From Nostoc sp. 'Peltigera membranacea cyanobiont' 210A (GTDB taxonomy: Bacteria; Cyanobacteriota; Cyanobacteriia; Cyanobacteriales; Nostocaceae), in contig NZ_NOLJ01000002.1 in NCBI RefSeq assembly GCF_002246015.1, forward strand, positions 259,675 through 323,674: DNA of 64,000 bases, written 5' to 3'. The notes below the pieces were generated by a model, which was not told the origin of the DNA, ran no database searches, and saw only the letters and a program-made list of their open reading frames with translations. The position numbers were made by a program, and so were the translations under genes. This document shows positions 19,306 through 28,989 of the stretch, piece after piece. The first letter of the stretch is position 1, and each line of letters opens with the position of its first letter.

Positions 19306-20874
19306 ATGACTAAATATTCAATTAGTTCAAAAACTTCTGCACAAAATTTATATACTCTAACCTTGGATGAACCTCTATTAGAAGTAGACTCTTTAGATTG
19401 GGAATCACGAATGGCAAGCTTGGTTGGCTTTGAAGAAGAATCTCTTGCTATTGAAGTCCCGGCTTTAAAAGATTCTACTGCTTTAGAGCAGTCAGTTTCA
19501 CAACCACAAGAATTTAAGACTAAACAACTTCTCTCATCTAACCCATTTGCCAAGTTAGGCTTGGTGGGGACTGCTACCTTAGTTATAGTTTTGTTAGCGG
19601 CTGGGTTTTTATCCCAGCTGATGGACACCAGCAGTCAAAAGCCAAAAAATAATATTGTTGTCTCACAAGTGCGATCGCAACTAACTACTGTATCCAGTTC
19701 TCAAGAGCTAGAAGAAGAAATAGAAATTCTGAAAACGAAATTAGCCCTGACTGAACAAACAGAATTGATCAAAGCTACACAACAAAATCTTAAAAGTAAA
19801 AAGTTAAAGCCTCGTCAGCTTGTAGCCACTTTAAATGTAGAACCGTCAGGTGATAGAAATAAACAGCCAATTAAACTGCAAAGAACACCAACACCTATAC
19901 AAAGAGTTTCTCGGTCTGAGATAGCTATAGTTAAACGAGTACCTCAACCTTTACAGTTGTCATCTGTAAAGCCAGACACTCAATCAGTGGTTAATTTTAC
20001 TCCACTACCCACACCAAACCCAATCCAAGAATGGACAAGGTTAGCAAAGCTAGGTAGCTATGGTCAGGTAAATTTCACTGGTAAACCAAATAGTAGAATT
20101 ACTAATTATGCAGATAAACAAAATACACAGGTGGCGCGACAGATACCAAATTCTAATGCTAACCGAATCCAATCACGGACAACTTCTATGGTGAGCCAAG
20201 TACAATCACCAAACTCAAAATTGGTAGCAGTGGGAACTACCGCTAAAGCTGTATTAGCAACAGCTGTATTTGGGGAAACTACTAAAGCAAAGAATAACAA
20301 AAATCAAGACGGAAACAAAAACGTATTTGTTGTGCGATTGAAACAACCATTAAAATCTGTAGATGGTGCGATCGCTTTACCTGCTAACACCGAGTTATTA
20401 ACTGAAGTTCGTTCTATTTCCCAACAGGGTTTATTAAAGCTGGATGTAGTGAAAGTCATTGTGCAAAATAATCACACCCTCACAGAAAAAAGCTTACCGC
20501 AAAATGCTATGATTATTCGCGCTCCCCAAGGTAAACCTTTAATAGCAAACCAATTTCCCAATCAAGGATCATCCATTGCTGGGATGGATGTAGGAGTATT
20601 TTTTTTAGGTGCTGCTGGTAAAGCAGGAGAGTTATATAATCGTACTGATTCCCAAATTACTATAACTAGCAACAGCGCAGAATATACCACTAATAACTCT
20701 AGAGGCAACATTTTAGCAGGTTTGGTAGAAGGCGGGATAAACACTATAGTTCCCAAAATTTCTCAGCGAAATCAACAGGCTATCTCTCAACTAAGGATGC
20801 AACGTACTAATATTTGGTTTTTGCACGCAGGCAAAGATATTGAAATATATGTCAATCAAGCCATGCAGTTTTAG
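19306..20874 (+). CDS. Orphan TrbI/VirB10-like protein
   Basis: 522 residues. Acidic N-terminus, one membrane helix (about 87-105, ATLVIVLLAAGFLSQLM), a coiled coil (about 125-165), a Pro/Gln/Ser-rich linker and a C-terminal beta domain with DGAIALPANTELLTEV and NAMIIRAPQGKPLIA. This inner-membrane anchor plus periplasmic beta-domain layout matches the VirB10/TrbI proteins of cyanobacterial conjugative plasmids. No other VirB/Trb gene lies nearby, so it is either a relic of a conjugative element or a repurposed envelope protein. The family call is from recalled motif similarity. Confidence 0.55.
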   Translation: MTKYSISSKTSAQNLYTLTLDEPLLEVDSLDWESRMASLVGFEEESLAIEVPALKDSTALEQSVSQPQEFKTKQLLSSNPFAKLGLVGTATLVIVLLAAGFLSQLMDTSSQKPKNNIVVSQVRSQLTTVSSSQELEEEIEILKTKLALTEQTELIKATQQNLKSKKLKPRQLVATLNVEPSGDRNKQPIKLQRTPTPIQRVSRSEIAIVKRVPQPLQLSSVKPDTQSVVNFTPLPTPNPIQEWTRLAKLGSYGQVNFTGKPNSRITNYADKQNTQVARQIPNSNANRIQSRTTSMVSQVQSPNSKLVAVGTTAKAVLATAVFGETTKAKNNKNQDGNKNVFVVRLKQPLKSVDGAIALPANTELLTEVRSISQQGLLKLDVVKVIVQNNHTLTEKSLPQNAMIIRAPQGKPLIANQFPNQGSSIAGMDVGVFFLGAAGKAGELYNRTDSQITITSNSAEYTTNNSRGNILAGLVEGGINTIVPKISQRNQQAISQLRMQRTNIWFLHAGKDIEIYVNQAMQF

Positions 20875-21184
20875 ATTTTAGTATTAGAATTTTTGTCTTC
20901 TACAGCGACAATTCAAAAGCTACTTTCAGATCCTAACTGTTTAATCAATAGACATGCCTTAAAATTGAAGAATAATTCAGAATTTAGCAGTCAAAATCAA
21001 TACACTCTCTACAAGACGCTACGCATAGCTTGCTTCTGGGCAGGAGTAGGCGGACACGGTTTAGCTGCGCTTATCCGCTAGTCGTACAGAATTCAGAAGG
21101 AATTCTGTTTTGATAAGACAGGTCTAGTATTTAGGTGACGCAAGTAGGAATCAAGAAATTTGAGATTCAAGCACAGTCCGTTTC
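20875..21184. other. Spacer with repeats and hairpin
   Basis: 310 bp. Around 21015-21040 it has GACGCTACGCATAGCTTGCT, a Nostocales-type dispersed repeat sequence. ACAGAATTC (21086-21094) pairs with GAATTCTGT (21100-21108) and is followed by TTT; it may terminate transcription from the VirB10-like gene or the opposing ankyrin gene. Confidence 0.5.
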
Positions 21185-21479
21185 CTACCCAGAAAGCATG
21201 GCAACAATCTCTTTACGCCCACTTTTTTTGGCAATATCTAAAGGAGTGTCTCCGTTCTTACTTTTGATGTCTAAGCGAGCACCTGCGTTTACCAGAAGCC
21301 TGACTCCTTCAATATTGTGCTGCCAAACTGCATCGTGTAGGGCAGTATATCCGTTATAAGGACCCTGAGCATCTATATTAATCCCATATTCAATCAGAAT
21401 TTTCATGACCTCTGGATGTCTCAAATAGGCAGAGGCATGGAGTGCAGTAGCCTTCATATTTGAGTCAACCGCGTGAATA

Positions 21480-22668
21480 AGCTATTCCACATTTAAGTTG
21501 CAATAGTAATATTACCCTTATTCTTAATTTTTCTTCCCCATTTAATAATTAATTCTCCTTGATTTAACAGCTTATTAAGTAAATTTTTTAGTTCATCGAC
21601 TGATTTAAATAACCTGTGGGCTACATATTCTTTAGCTGAATGCCATACCAATTCTACTAAATTCATATCTGGGCTATATGCCGGCAGAAAATATAGTTGA
21701 ATGTTTGGCAACTCTTTCTCAATTGCCTCTATAATTACTTTCTTTTTATGGTAACTAGCGTTATCCAGAATAATTAAAATTACTGGGCCATTCTCGGAAA
21801 AATTAGATTCTAGATTTCCTGCTAAAACCCATTCTTTTTTCACAAATTCATTTAATTTTTTTAACTGCGCATAAAAAATTTCACCATTCCCTTTCTCAAT
21901 GAAATAACACATTCTCTTGCTGTCGTGATATCTTACTCCTCCCATTATATTTACACGCCCGCGACTCCTCTGACCTGTTACTTTTTTACTCGAACCTTTT
22001 TTGCTCCAATTTTTACGTCTAATTACCCTGAGACTAAAACCACTCTCATCCCAAAACCAGACTTGTAACCTTTCAGGGCAAGACTTTGAAGCTTCTAGAT
22101 ATCCAAGCAGTTTTTCTTTAAAGACCTCTCTTTTTATCGGATCTTGCTTATCCTCTAGACTGTATTTTGCCCAAAGGTAAGCATACTTTTTTTGCTTTAA
22201 TATTCTCCTGACTTGTTCTCCGCTTAACTTAATATCAGTTCTTTTGTCTAAATATGTAGCTAATCTTGCTGTTGTCCATCGTCCAAATTCATAGCCTAAT
22301 TCACTTGGTTCTTTGTCAATAACTTCCATTAATAATTCAATATATTCATTTGTTGCTTTCTGGTAATTTCCTTTTCTCCTGCCATCTTTTAGACTTTCTA
22401 AATTGTCTGGATCACCATGAACACACCAATATGCTACACTTCTACATGAACAGCCTAAAAATTCACTTATCTCCTGATAAGTTTTTCCATCATTCATCAG
22501 AAGTAACATCAATATTCTCTGTATAAATTGAGAGCGATCGCTATCTTTTAAAGCTTTTTGTAAATTGTCTTTTTGAGATTGAGCTAGAAACCCTTTAGCA
22601 GGCATGATAACGCTATAGACACGGATATATCTATTTTACCATTTATGCAATTTAAATGTGGAACAGCT
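21480..22668 (-). mobile_element. IS630-family insertion sequence, 1189 bp
   Basis: Inverted ends AGCTATTCCACATTTAAGTT (21480 inward) and AGCTGTTCCACATTTAAATT (from 22668, other strand) match at 18 of 20 positions. TA flanks both sides (21478-21479 and 22669-22670), the target duplication of the IS630/Tc1-mariner group. One transposase frame fills the element. It interrupts the ankyrin gene. Confidence 0.93.
21493..22605 (-). CDS. IS630-family DDE transposase
   Basis: 370 residues in a single frame, apparently intact. N-terminal helix-turn-helix region (YQEISEFLGCSCRSVAYWC), then the RNase H-fold catalytic core: WFWDESGFSLR (first Asp), ILDNASYHKK (second Asp), YSPDMNLVELVW (Glu). It cuts and pastes its own element at TA dinucleotides. 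The intact frame and near-identical ends suggest a fairly recent insertion. Confidence 0.95.
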   Translation of the reverse strand: MPAKGFLAQSQKDNLQKALKDSDRSQFIQRILMLLLMNDGKTYQEISEFLGCSCRSVAYWCVHGDPDNLESLKDGRRKGNYQKATNEYIELLMEVIDKEPSELGYEFGRWTTARLATYLDKRTDIKLSGEQVRRILKQKKYAYLWAKYSLEDKQDPIKREVFKEKLLGYLEASKSCPERLQVWFWDESGFSLRVIRRKNWSKKGSSKKVTGQRSRGRVNIMGGVRYHDSKRMCYFIEKGNGEIFYAQLKKLNEFVKKEWVLAGNLESNFSENGPVILIILDNASYHKKKVIIEAIEKELPNIQLYFLPAYSPDMNLVELVWHSAKEYVAHRLFKSVDELKNLLNKLLNQGELIIKWGRKIKNKGNITIAT

Positions 22669-23106
22669 TATCAGCACCAGCGTCAAGGAGTAGTTTTACC
22701 ATTTCTGATTGGCCATTAGCAGAACTGACAAGCAAGAGGCTATTTCCACTACTGTCTGTTTGGTTAACGTTGACGCCAGTTTCAATGAATTTTTTAGCGT
22801 CTTTAAGGTTGTTATTAATTACCGCAGCTACTAAATTAGTACTCATATTTGTAGGATTAAAAACTTGAAGGCTGTTTATTAAACAACGAAAAGGGTAGGA
22901 ATAAAGCAATGTCTAATGAGGAACTACTTCACATTTATGCATTATTAAAATCATGCGTTATATGAAATAATAATACCTTGATACACCTCAATTTATATCT
23001 TTAGAACCATTGAAAAAAACTTTTGTGCATTGAAACCAATATTTTCAAGGAGCGATTTTTTCAATAAGAATGATTCAATAATTTTTATTTTGTAATTTCT
23101 ATTATT

Positions 23107-23346
23107 TTAACTATACTTAGTATTGCTGCTAGGCTGATGGGAAAACTTCACTCTCACTATCTCTGCTTGTAATACTTCTTGTTTCTCGAATTTGATGAAG
23201 TTCATTAAGCTTTCAGCTTTTTCTTGAGTTGAACTTTCTAATTTCACTAAAGGCATTTCCAGCCAGCAGCTTCGGCAGAACCAGTACACCTGGTTATTAC
23301 TAATATGTCGTAGAAGCCAATGGGAGCAGCAAGGACAATTTTTCAT
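23107..23346 (-). CDS. Small zinc-ribbon protein of unknown function
   Basis: 79 residues. CPCC near the start and CRSC about 22 residues later would form a four-cysteine zinc ribbon; the aromatic spacer (NNQVYWFCRSCW) resembles rubredoxin-like knuckles. A charged helical tail follows. ATG start on the minus strand; monocistronic. Function not known. Confidence 0.65.
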   Translation of the reverse strand: MKNCPCCSHWLLRHISNNQVYWFCRSCWLEMPLVKLESSTQEKAESLMNFIKFEKQEVLQAEIVRVKFSHQPSSNTKYS

Positions 23347-23823
23347 ATGATCTGCTGGTTGAGAGTTGATTTTTAACTGCTGATTGCTCTCAAGCTTTGA
23401 TTAATTAAGGATTAAATCTGACGAGCAATAGACTTATTGCAGAGCTTTGCGAAAGGATAAAGATTAAAAATTCAAGGAAAATTCGGTTTTCTTAACCATT
23501 TTTTTATTCTTTTGTTCCTAACTATTATAAAAGGTAATTTTGCAAGAGGTTTAATAACCCAGTGGGGCATTGCTGAATTCAAGTATTAAATTTAAAAGTT
23601 CAATATTTTAAACTGTTTCATTTGCACCTTTGCACGAAAATAAATTCATACTGAAAATCAGCAACGTCTCAATATGAGCAATTACCCCTTGCTGCTACAA
23701 GATTATTTGCAACGAATTTTAACTTGGTGAACTACACAACCTAACTGCTATCTAGATCGGCAATCAGCACAGAAATTATTTGATTTCATCTGAACGTCTA
23801 AGTTAGAAAAATCGAAAATGATT
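23347..23823. other. Intergenic region, nothing recognised
   Basis: 477 bp, AT-rich, between the zinc-ribbon gene and the AraC-type gene, both on the minus strand. No hairpin or repeat stands out. Confidence 0.5.
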
Positions 23824-24498
23824 TTAATACGATTCGCAAGTTGAAACTAAAGTTATGTGTATCAAACCATTGTCTATTTTTGCAACCGAACCATTTTCGC
23901 TTTTTAACATAAGTACTTCATTAGCAACAGTACTCTTATTAAAAATTGCAGCAATTTCTTGGATACAGGCTTGCAATCGTTGAGCTTCTACAAAAGTTAC
24001 AGTTGTCGATTCCTGGTTGATTAATTCGTTTGAGTTTGCCTTTTGTGGGACTCTTTGCCAACATGGGATGCTCTTACTCCGATGCGACCTTCGCCATGTT
24101 TGCGGGGTTGTATTGTGGAGGCGGAGAAATTGGCGACCGAAATGGCGTCTATCTAGATAGCCCACAGCTTCAGCAATCTGCTCTACCGACTGGTCTGTTT
24201 CGATAAGTAGACGGCGTGCCTCTACCATACGACGCTCAACAATCCAACAGAGTACGGTTTTTCCAGTCTCTCGCCGTACAAGATCGGTGAGGTAGGCAGG
24301 GGATCGATTAACCGCCTCAGCCACCTCTCTAAGACTAATTGAATTATGATAATTTGTCTCAATAAATCGAAAAACATGGCTTAACAAAGGTTGGGACTGA
24401 AGGAAGAACTTTTCAAAACTTGTCAGTATCGCTGTATTAATAGCGATGTTAACGTTATAAGAGTCAATGCCATTTAATAAGTAATTAGAGTCCATCAC
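23824..24498 (-). CDS. AraC-family transcriptional regulator
   Basis: 224 residues. The double helix-turn-helix occupies about 45-140: ISLREVAEAVNRSPAYLTDL for the first helix pair, and VEQIAEAVGYLDRRHFGRQF, TTPQTWRRS for the second. The N-terminal 40 residues are too short for a cupin sensor, and the C-terminal 85 residues are unassigned, an unusual order for the family where the DNA-binding domain is commonly last. ATG at 24498 or 24495. Targets unknown; it is next to an NTF2-like gene on the same strand, but the AraC gene is downstream of it. Confidence 0.9.
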   Translation of the reverse strand: MMDSNYLLNGIDSYNVNIAINTAILTSFEKFFLQSQPLLSHVFRFIETNYHNSISLREVAEAVNRSPAYLTDLVRRETGKTVLCWIVERRMVEARRLLIETDQSVEQIAEAVGYLDRRHFGRQFLRLHNTTPQTWRRSHRSKSIPCWQRVPQKANSNELINQESTTVTFVEAQRLQACIQEIAAIFNKSTVANEVLMLKSENGSVAKIDNGLIHITLVSTCESY

Positions 24499-24667
24499 TT
24501 TAGCCTCATTTATTGTATTAAATACACTTGGGTTTCATCTCAGATGATCTGAACTTGAGTAGAGTTTAAACGTTTCTCATTTGATGTCAGGTCTCAGTTA
24601 ACCTCCAAAAAATAATTTATTTAATGTTATAGTTTTCCCTCATTCATTTATAAATTTTCACTGATAA

Positions 24668-25243
24668 CTAATTTGGTGAACGCCTGATCCAATACAGCAA
24701 TTCATCAGATGCATGAACGTCGCGATAAAAGCTAAGTTGCTCGCATTTGAAGTAGCATGCACCTCGATGTCCACGTCGAAGCAAAGTTTCGTTTCCCTTG
24801 GCGATGACTTCGTTCGTTTCATCATCGAAACAGTTCCATTCAGAGTAGATAACTTCACCATTGAACATAATAATTGGCCAAGCTATTGTTACACTTGGTT
24901 GAGCAAGAATTGCCCAACGATTTACTTCTCTATTTGTTGCTGCGGTTCTACCATAAAAAGGTCCATCAGCACAGAAATATACAAGATTATTGGCATACTC
25001 ACCTGCTAAAATGTCTCCCCGTCCTTGTCGTAGTGCTTCACAGTGGGTTGGCCACCAATGTTTATTTTCCTGTTCTACTTGCTCTAAGCTGTATTCTAGA
25101 GTTGTTTCAGGTAAAGTATCATTACGTAGAGAAAGATATATCTCTGCGTTTCTGAGTAGTTTTACTGCTAGTTCATTAGAAACCAGCTCCGGCTTGGAGT
25201 AATCTACTAACAGCTCATTGTAGTAGTTAGTTCGCTTCGTCAT
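24668..25243 (-). CDS. NTF2/SnoaL-fold protein
   Basis: 191 residues. The core YFCADGPFYGRTAATNREVN, then MFNGEVIYSEWNCFDDETNE and RRGHRGACYFKCEQLSFYRD, follows the SnoaL/ketosteroid-isomerase pattern of a cone-shaped pocket; N-terminal helices are longer than in the 128-residue protein at 8542. A catalytic role or ligand cannot be assigned. Monocistronic, 170 bp upstream of the AraC gene. Confidence 0.7.
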   Translation of the reverse strand: MTKRTNYYNELLVDYSKPELVSNELAVKLLRNAEIYLSLRNDTLPETTLEYSLEQVEQENKHWWPTHCEALRQGRGDILAGEYANNLVYFCADGPFYGRTAATNREVNRWAILAQPSVTIAWPIIMFNGEVIYSEWNCFDDETNEVIAKGNETLLRRGHRGACYFKCEQLSFYRDVHASDELLYWIRRSPN

Positions 25244-27403
25244 TTTAAGCCTCTACAATCTGCAACCAATTTTCTTTGTGTATGCGCTTAATCATAAATG
25301 CCTATAATTCTTGTTTGATGAAACCTTGGACAACCCAGTTTTCTGTATAATCTCATGTGGAATCAGTATTAGCGTGGGGTAGTTTTCATAAAACTAGTTG
25401 TCAAACTGACGACTGAGGGAGACGTTAAAGAGTAGAAAGCGAATACCTTTGTTACCTTATTGTGCGGCATCTAATTTTTTAGATGCCCTTAATACTAAAT
25501 CCATGTGTAACAAGGCTTGAAACTGAAAAATCATGAGAAAATTCACCAGGTTGAAAGGACTGGTAATAAAAAAATAAACATGGATAAACAAAATTTATAG
25601 AAAGTTTTAACTGTTTTTCTGGAATCGCTATTATAATGTTTATTCTTAGACATAATATGCTGTTAAAAAACATATTAAGTTTCTGCTAAGGGTATGCTCC
25701 TTACTAAAAAGGAATCGGAAAGCAAAACCGTTGTTGTCCAGAATATGTATATATAGCAGCCAGCAAAATTAGAGGGGAAACCCCCTGTGCATGAATCGGG
25801 GGATATAACCGAGTAAGTTAGTGTTAGGAGGCCTTGAGAGTGAGTAATTCTCTCAAAGGCTTTGCGTATAATTATCCATTTCAACATTGGTTTTAGCTAG
25901 TTAAGATAGAAAACTTAAGCGGAAAAGTTTGTGTTTTTCAGGTGGATTTTAGGCAAAGTTCCAACTGAAGCGGTTTTTAGCCAACAGTAAATGTAAATAA
26001 CAGGTTTTACTAACTTTGCTAAAATTTGCATATTGTACCATTCTTAAGCAATCGGTTATTTAGGTAATTTGCACAGGTATAATGTCTAAATTTTTTGTTA
26101 ATAGGGTTGAACATTACTAACTCTCCTAAAAAACAGAAATGTTTCCTTACATCCATTACGAGCGATCGCGTGTAAACAGCTTTTATTACTCTCATGAGAG
26201 TATAATCAATGTACTGTCCGCTTAACAGGGGTATTTGATTGGCTTTAAGAACGGCTACCTCCACTATCACTGTGGTAGATCGGTACATCAAAGAGCGCTA
26301 AGTAATTTTGTGGCCAGTTGAGGGTTTAAATTTAAACTCACAGAGAAGTCGGAGACACTGGACGTAACTTGCTTCCCGTTCGCCCCTAAGTCTCTCTCTT
26401 AGGGAAGGGTACGGTGGGGATAGAAAGTAAGCTTAAGGGGACGCACAGTCTTACCAAATTTAATTCGCTAAGAACTTATGCAAAGCTGCACTAAGATGTT
26501 ATCCTTTGCCAAACCAGTTTTTACAGATGTACGTTTTTGAAAAATAAAATCGCCCTATTGCTCAGGTATCAAGCTTTTTAGGCTAAATAGTACATTTGTC
26601 TGTGCAACTTTAAATTTGAAGGGGAGAATGTCACAGGAAAAAAAGAACTTATCTTTATCTTAAGTTTCTTATCTTGAGTTGCAAAAGTTTTGTAAAGTTA
26701 GCAAACTTAACTGCAACAGGCATCAGTCAACCAACCACATAAATGAAGGTGCGTAAGATGAGTAATTAGCAATGCTGCGAAACTTTAGATTCGTATACAT
26801 TGCCTCTGGACAAACTCCTTCAGTTGCAGATTGAGTCTGCTAACGAACGGTTTTGACTACCAGCAAGGCACTTTGGCAGGATACGAGATGCAGGAGTATT
26901 TACTTCTAATTCTCTCGCCACTAAGTGGAATACCTCTATGATAGAGGTTTGCAATAGGGAAGACAGATGACAACGCCCATGCTTTGCTTCTTTCACCAGC
27001 ACTGCAACTAAAGGGCAGTTTGGACTTTGTTTGACACTATCCGATCGAAATAATCGTTGCTTCTAATTAAATGTGCAGGATGGTAATGAAACACATCCTG
27101 TATGCAATTGATTTGTTAGTCATAACATAAAAGCTTCCTGTTAGTTTCCCTAAGCCTTATACACGAATGAAGCCGTTTATCAATCAGGTTTCTGTCAATA
27201 CATAAGTCCTAAGGATATGGTATTTTATCGCCATCTAAGTCATCTTTAACTACCTCTTTTGTTACGAATTTCCAGCGAAACTCACAATTGGACATTGCGT
27301 TTCTCAAAGAAAGTCAGCAAATTCCCATATCTTGATAGCCAAGGCGGTGCTCAAGATGCTGGAAGACATAGAAATGCAATATGCATTTGGTATTTCGGTA
27401 GGT

Positions 27404-27436
27404 GCGATGGCGTAACCGCCCACCGTAGGCGATCGC
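27404..27436. repeat. Small dispersed repeat inserted in a HIP1 site
   Basis: GCGAT, then GGCGTAACCGCC and CACCGTAGGC, then GATCGC: a HIP1 octamer opened by about 22-25 bp that can fold back through GGCG/CGCC. Comparable units are at 42370 and 55563. Confidence 0.6.
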
Positions 27437-27575
27437 ATTCCTCTAGCATTCCAATACCACAAGCTGTAACACAGTTCAATTTACTTACTTGACTGGCAAT
27501 TTTTTGGAATTGTCGCTTAATAACGCCTCAAATAGCTCAACCCATTGTAATGTCTACACTTTAACCATCGGAAAA

Positions 27576-27677
27576 ATGCTTGCTGTGCTGGTTTTTATGG
27601 GTTATTTAGCTTATTTAGCAACAACTCTATTATTGCCACGAGTGACTTGCCCCAATTCTGTAACAAATGTAAGTTAG
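27576..27677 (+). CDS. Possible 33-residue single-helix membrane peptide
   Basis: ATG at 27576 opens MLAVLVFMGYLAYLATTLLL followed by PRVTCPNSVTNVS. It is one clear membrane helix with a short tail, ending 10 bp before the diiron-enzyme gene. GGAAAA before ATG is a weak RBS. It could be a real small peptide or chance; too short for codon statistics. Confidence 0.25.
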   Translation: MLAVLVFMGYLAYLATTLLLPRVTCPNSVTNVS

Positions 27678-27687
27678 GAAACGAACT

Positions 27688-28536
27688 ATGCGTAATGACT
27701 TGTTAATTAATACTGAATCACCGTGTTTCGTGCCTGACGAAACAGCGATCAAGACTGCTAACTACACTCAAAGGCATCGATCCAGTTCTGCAAAAGGTAG
27801 CGATCGCTCCGTCTCAAATATAAGTGATGCAGAGAGGATAGCTCAAACTCAGAAGCTTTTAGATAGAGCGATCGCCTATGCTTGGCACACAGTCAAGAGC
27901 GATCGTAAGCCACCAAAACTAACCCGCATCCGCTGGGTATGGCAACTCGCAGCTCTCTACCATCTGACCCACTCCACTGTGCCATTGATGGAAGAAGCAG
28001 CTCAACGCTTCTCCACAGCAGGTCACAGGTGTTTAGCGCAGTGGGCTGCACAGAAAGCCCGTGAGGAGCGAGGTCACGATCAACTTGCCTTGCTCGATAT
28101 TCAGGCGATGGGATATGAAGCTGAGGCTGTGGTGGAAGCACTCGTTCCTCCAGTTGCGAAGACTTTGTTAGATTACTTCACTCGGAGTGTACAGACTTCG
28201 TATCCAATCAGTTGTGTTGGCTATTCCTACACAATGGAACGCCTAGCGATGGGCATTGATGAAAATTATATCCAGGCAGTCGAGGCTTTACTTCCATCGA
28301 ATATCCAAGCCACCCGCTGTTTGCGCGTACATAGTAGTGTGGGTAGCGACGTGGAGCATGTTGACAAGACGATTGAGATGCTTGCAGGGCTTACTGAGGA
28401 GCGTGCTTGCGTGGCTATTGCTTGTTACGATACTGCACTGCTGTATTTCAGATCCCCTAATGAGGGCTATATGTCAGAGGAGGAACTTCAAAATGTGTTG
28501 AAACCCCTAAAATCACATACACACGCTTGTGGGTGA
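27688..28536 (+). CDS. Heme-oxygenase-fold putative diiron oxidase (iron-containing redox enzyme family)
   Basis: 282 residues; the first 50 are probably disordered. The all-helical core has QKAREERGHDQLALLDIQAM (Glu127-x2-His130), Glu184 in YTMERLA, and His215 followed by DVEHVDKTIEML (Asp221, His224). This is the ligand set expected of HDO enzymes (UndA, BesC, CADD relatives), which use two irons and oxygen to oxidise, cleave or desaturate amine/acid substrates. The gene is followed 81 bp later by a short peptide gene and then by a PhyH-type dioxygenase, all plus strand, suggesting one biosynthetic unit. The substrate is not known; TenA/PqqC-like roles are alternatives. Confidence 0.75.
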   Translation: MRNDLLINTESPCFVPDETAIKTANYTQRHRSSSAKGSDRSVSNISDAERIAQTQKLLDRAIAYAWHTVKSDRKPPKLTRIRWVWQLAALYHLTHSTVPLMEEAAQRFSTAGHRCLAQWAAQKAREERGHDQLALLDIQAMGYEAEAVVEALVPPVAKTLLDYFTRSVQTSYPISCVGYSYTMERLAMGIDENYIQAVEALLPSNIQATRCLRVHSSVGSDVEHVDKTIEMLAGLTEERACVAIACYDTALLYFRSPNEGYMSEEELQNVLKPLKSHTHACG

Positions 28537-28617
28537 GATATGAGATTGTTATGCACTTACGAAATGACCTGGAGCACGCTTAACCATACTGTCCGAGAAA
28601 ACTATAAGGAGAAGACA

Positions 28618-28818
28618 ATGACAACTACAACTACAACTACAGCTACAACTAATACAAGTATCCAACAAGAACCTTTGTGGCAAAATTCAACCAACTGCTT
28701 TATTGAAAATAATGTTGAAGTCTTGCTCAAGATTTTGGATGACATCGATATTGATTTGGATAGCATTTTAGTCGATGAATTCGAGCCAGGATTGCTAACT
28801 GAGTTAGTAGGTTTCTGA
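28618..28818 (+). CDS. 66-residue acidic peptide between two iron-oxygenase genes (candidate precursor)
   Basis: ATG at 28618 has a strong AAGGAG six bases ahead; a longer in-frame reading from 28540 lacks this. The peptide begins with a Thr-rich run (MTTTTTTTATTNTS, from ACAACT repeats), a middle QQEPLWQNSTNCFIE, then an acidic helical region (VLLKILDDIDIDLDSILVDE) and ends FEPGLLTELVGF. A single Cys (about residue 27) is present. It matches no family I recognise. Its size, strong RBS and position between an HDO-like enzyme and an Fe(II)/2OG dioxygenase fit a ribosomal peptide substrate, but a carrier or regulatory role is equally open. Confidence 0.6.
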   Translation: MTTTTTTTATTNTSIQQEPLWQNSTNCFIENNVEVLLKILDDIDIDLDSILVDEFEPGLLTELVGF

Positions 28819-28989
28819 TAGCTGATAGATTCGGCTTTTCTATCGGCTCAGGCTTGATCTAACTGAAGTTCCTTCTAAGCAGGAACTTCAGAGGAACTCA
28901 AGCTACTTTAGAACAATTTTGGTCTTTGAAACCAGAAATGAGCAAAAGCTCAGTTGCTCAGTTCGATACTAACTTCAAACAAAACAGAA

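Larger units (their letters stand above)
21185..22846 (-). pseudogene. Ankyrin-repeat protein gene split by an IS630 element
   Basis: The 5' part starts at ATG 22844-22846 (MSTNLVAAVINNN) and the 3' part resumes below 21479. Deleting 21480-22668 plus one copy of the flanking TA joins the halves in frame as LLLDAGAD-IHAVDSNMKATALH, an uninterrupted ankyrin repeat, and leaves 471 nt, exactly 157 codons. The restored 156-residue protein has about four ankyrin repeats (ALHDAVWQHNIEGVRLLVNA is one). Ankyrin proteins bind other proteins; the target is unknown. As it stands the gene is inactive. Confidence 0.93.
25244..27687. other. 2.4-kb region almost free of genes, with several hairpins
   Basis: No frame with credible protein content was found. 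Structures seen: GGCATCTAA/TTAGATGCC (25466-25487); GGGGAAACCCCC near 25772 followed by a GCATGAATCGGGGGA stretch that looks like the end of a decayed mobile element; ACTCTCATGAGAGT near 26190; CCCTAAG/CTTAGGG (26384-26404); ACCTCTAT/ATAGAGGT (26932-26948) with a one-base loop; and the HIP1-linked repeat at 27404. It is most likely a graveyard of decayed elements, but an unrecognised non-coding RNA cannot be ruled out. Confidence 0.5.

Noticed and set aside
25675..25800. Possible TnpB C-terminus or omega-RNA end of an IS200/IS605 element
   Set aside because: Only about 25 residues could be read before a stop upstream; no zinc-finger or RuvC motif seen. Kept only as a note.
27259..27492. 77-codon plus frame before the cassette
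   Set aside because: Crosses the HIP1-inserted repeat and shows no codon or domain signal.
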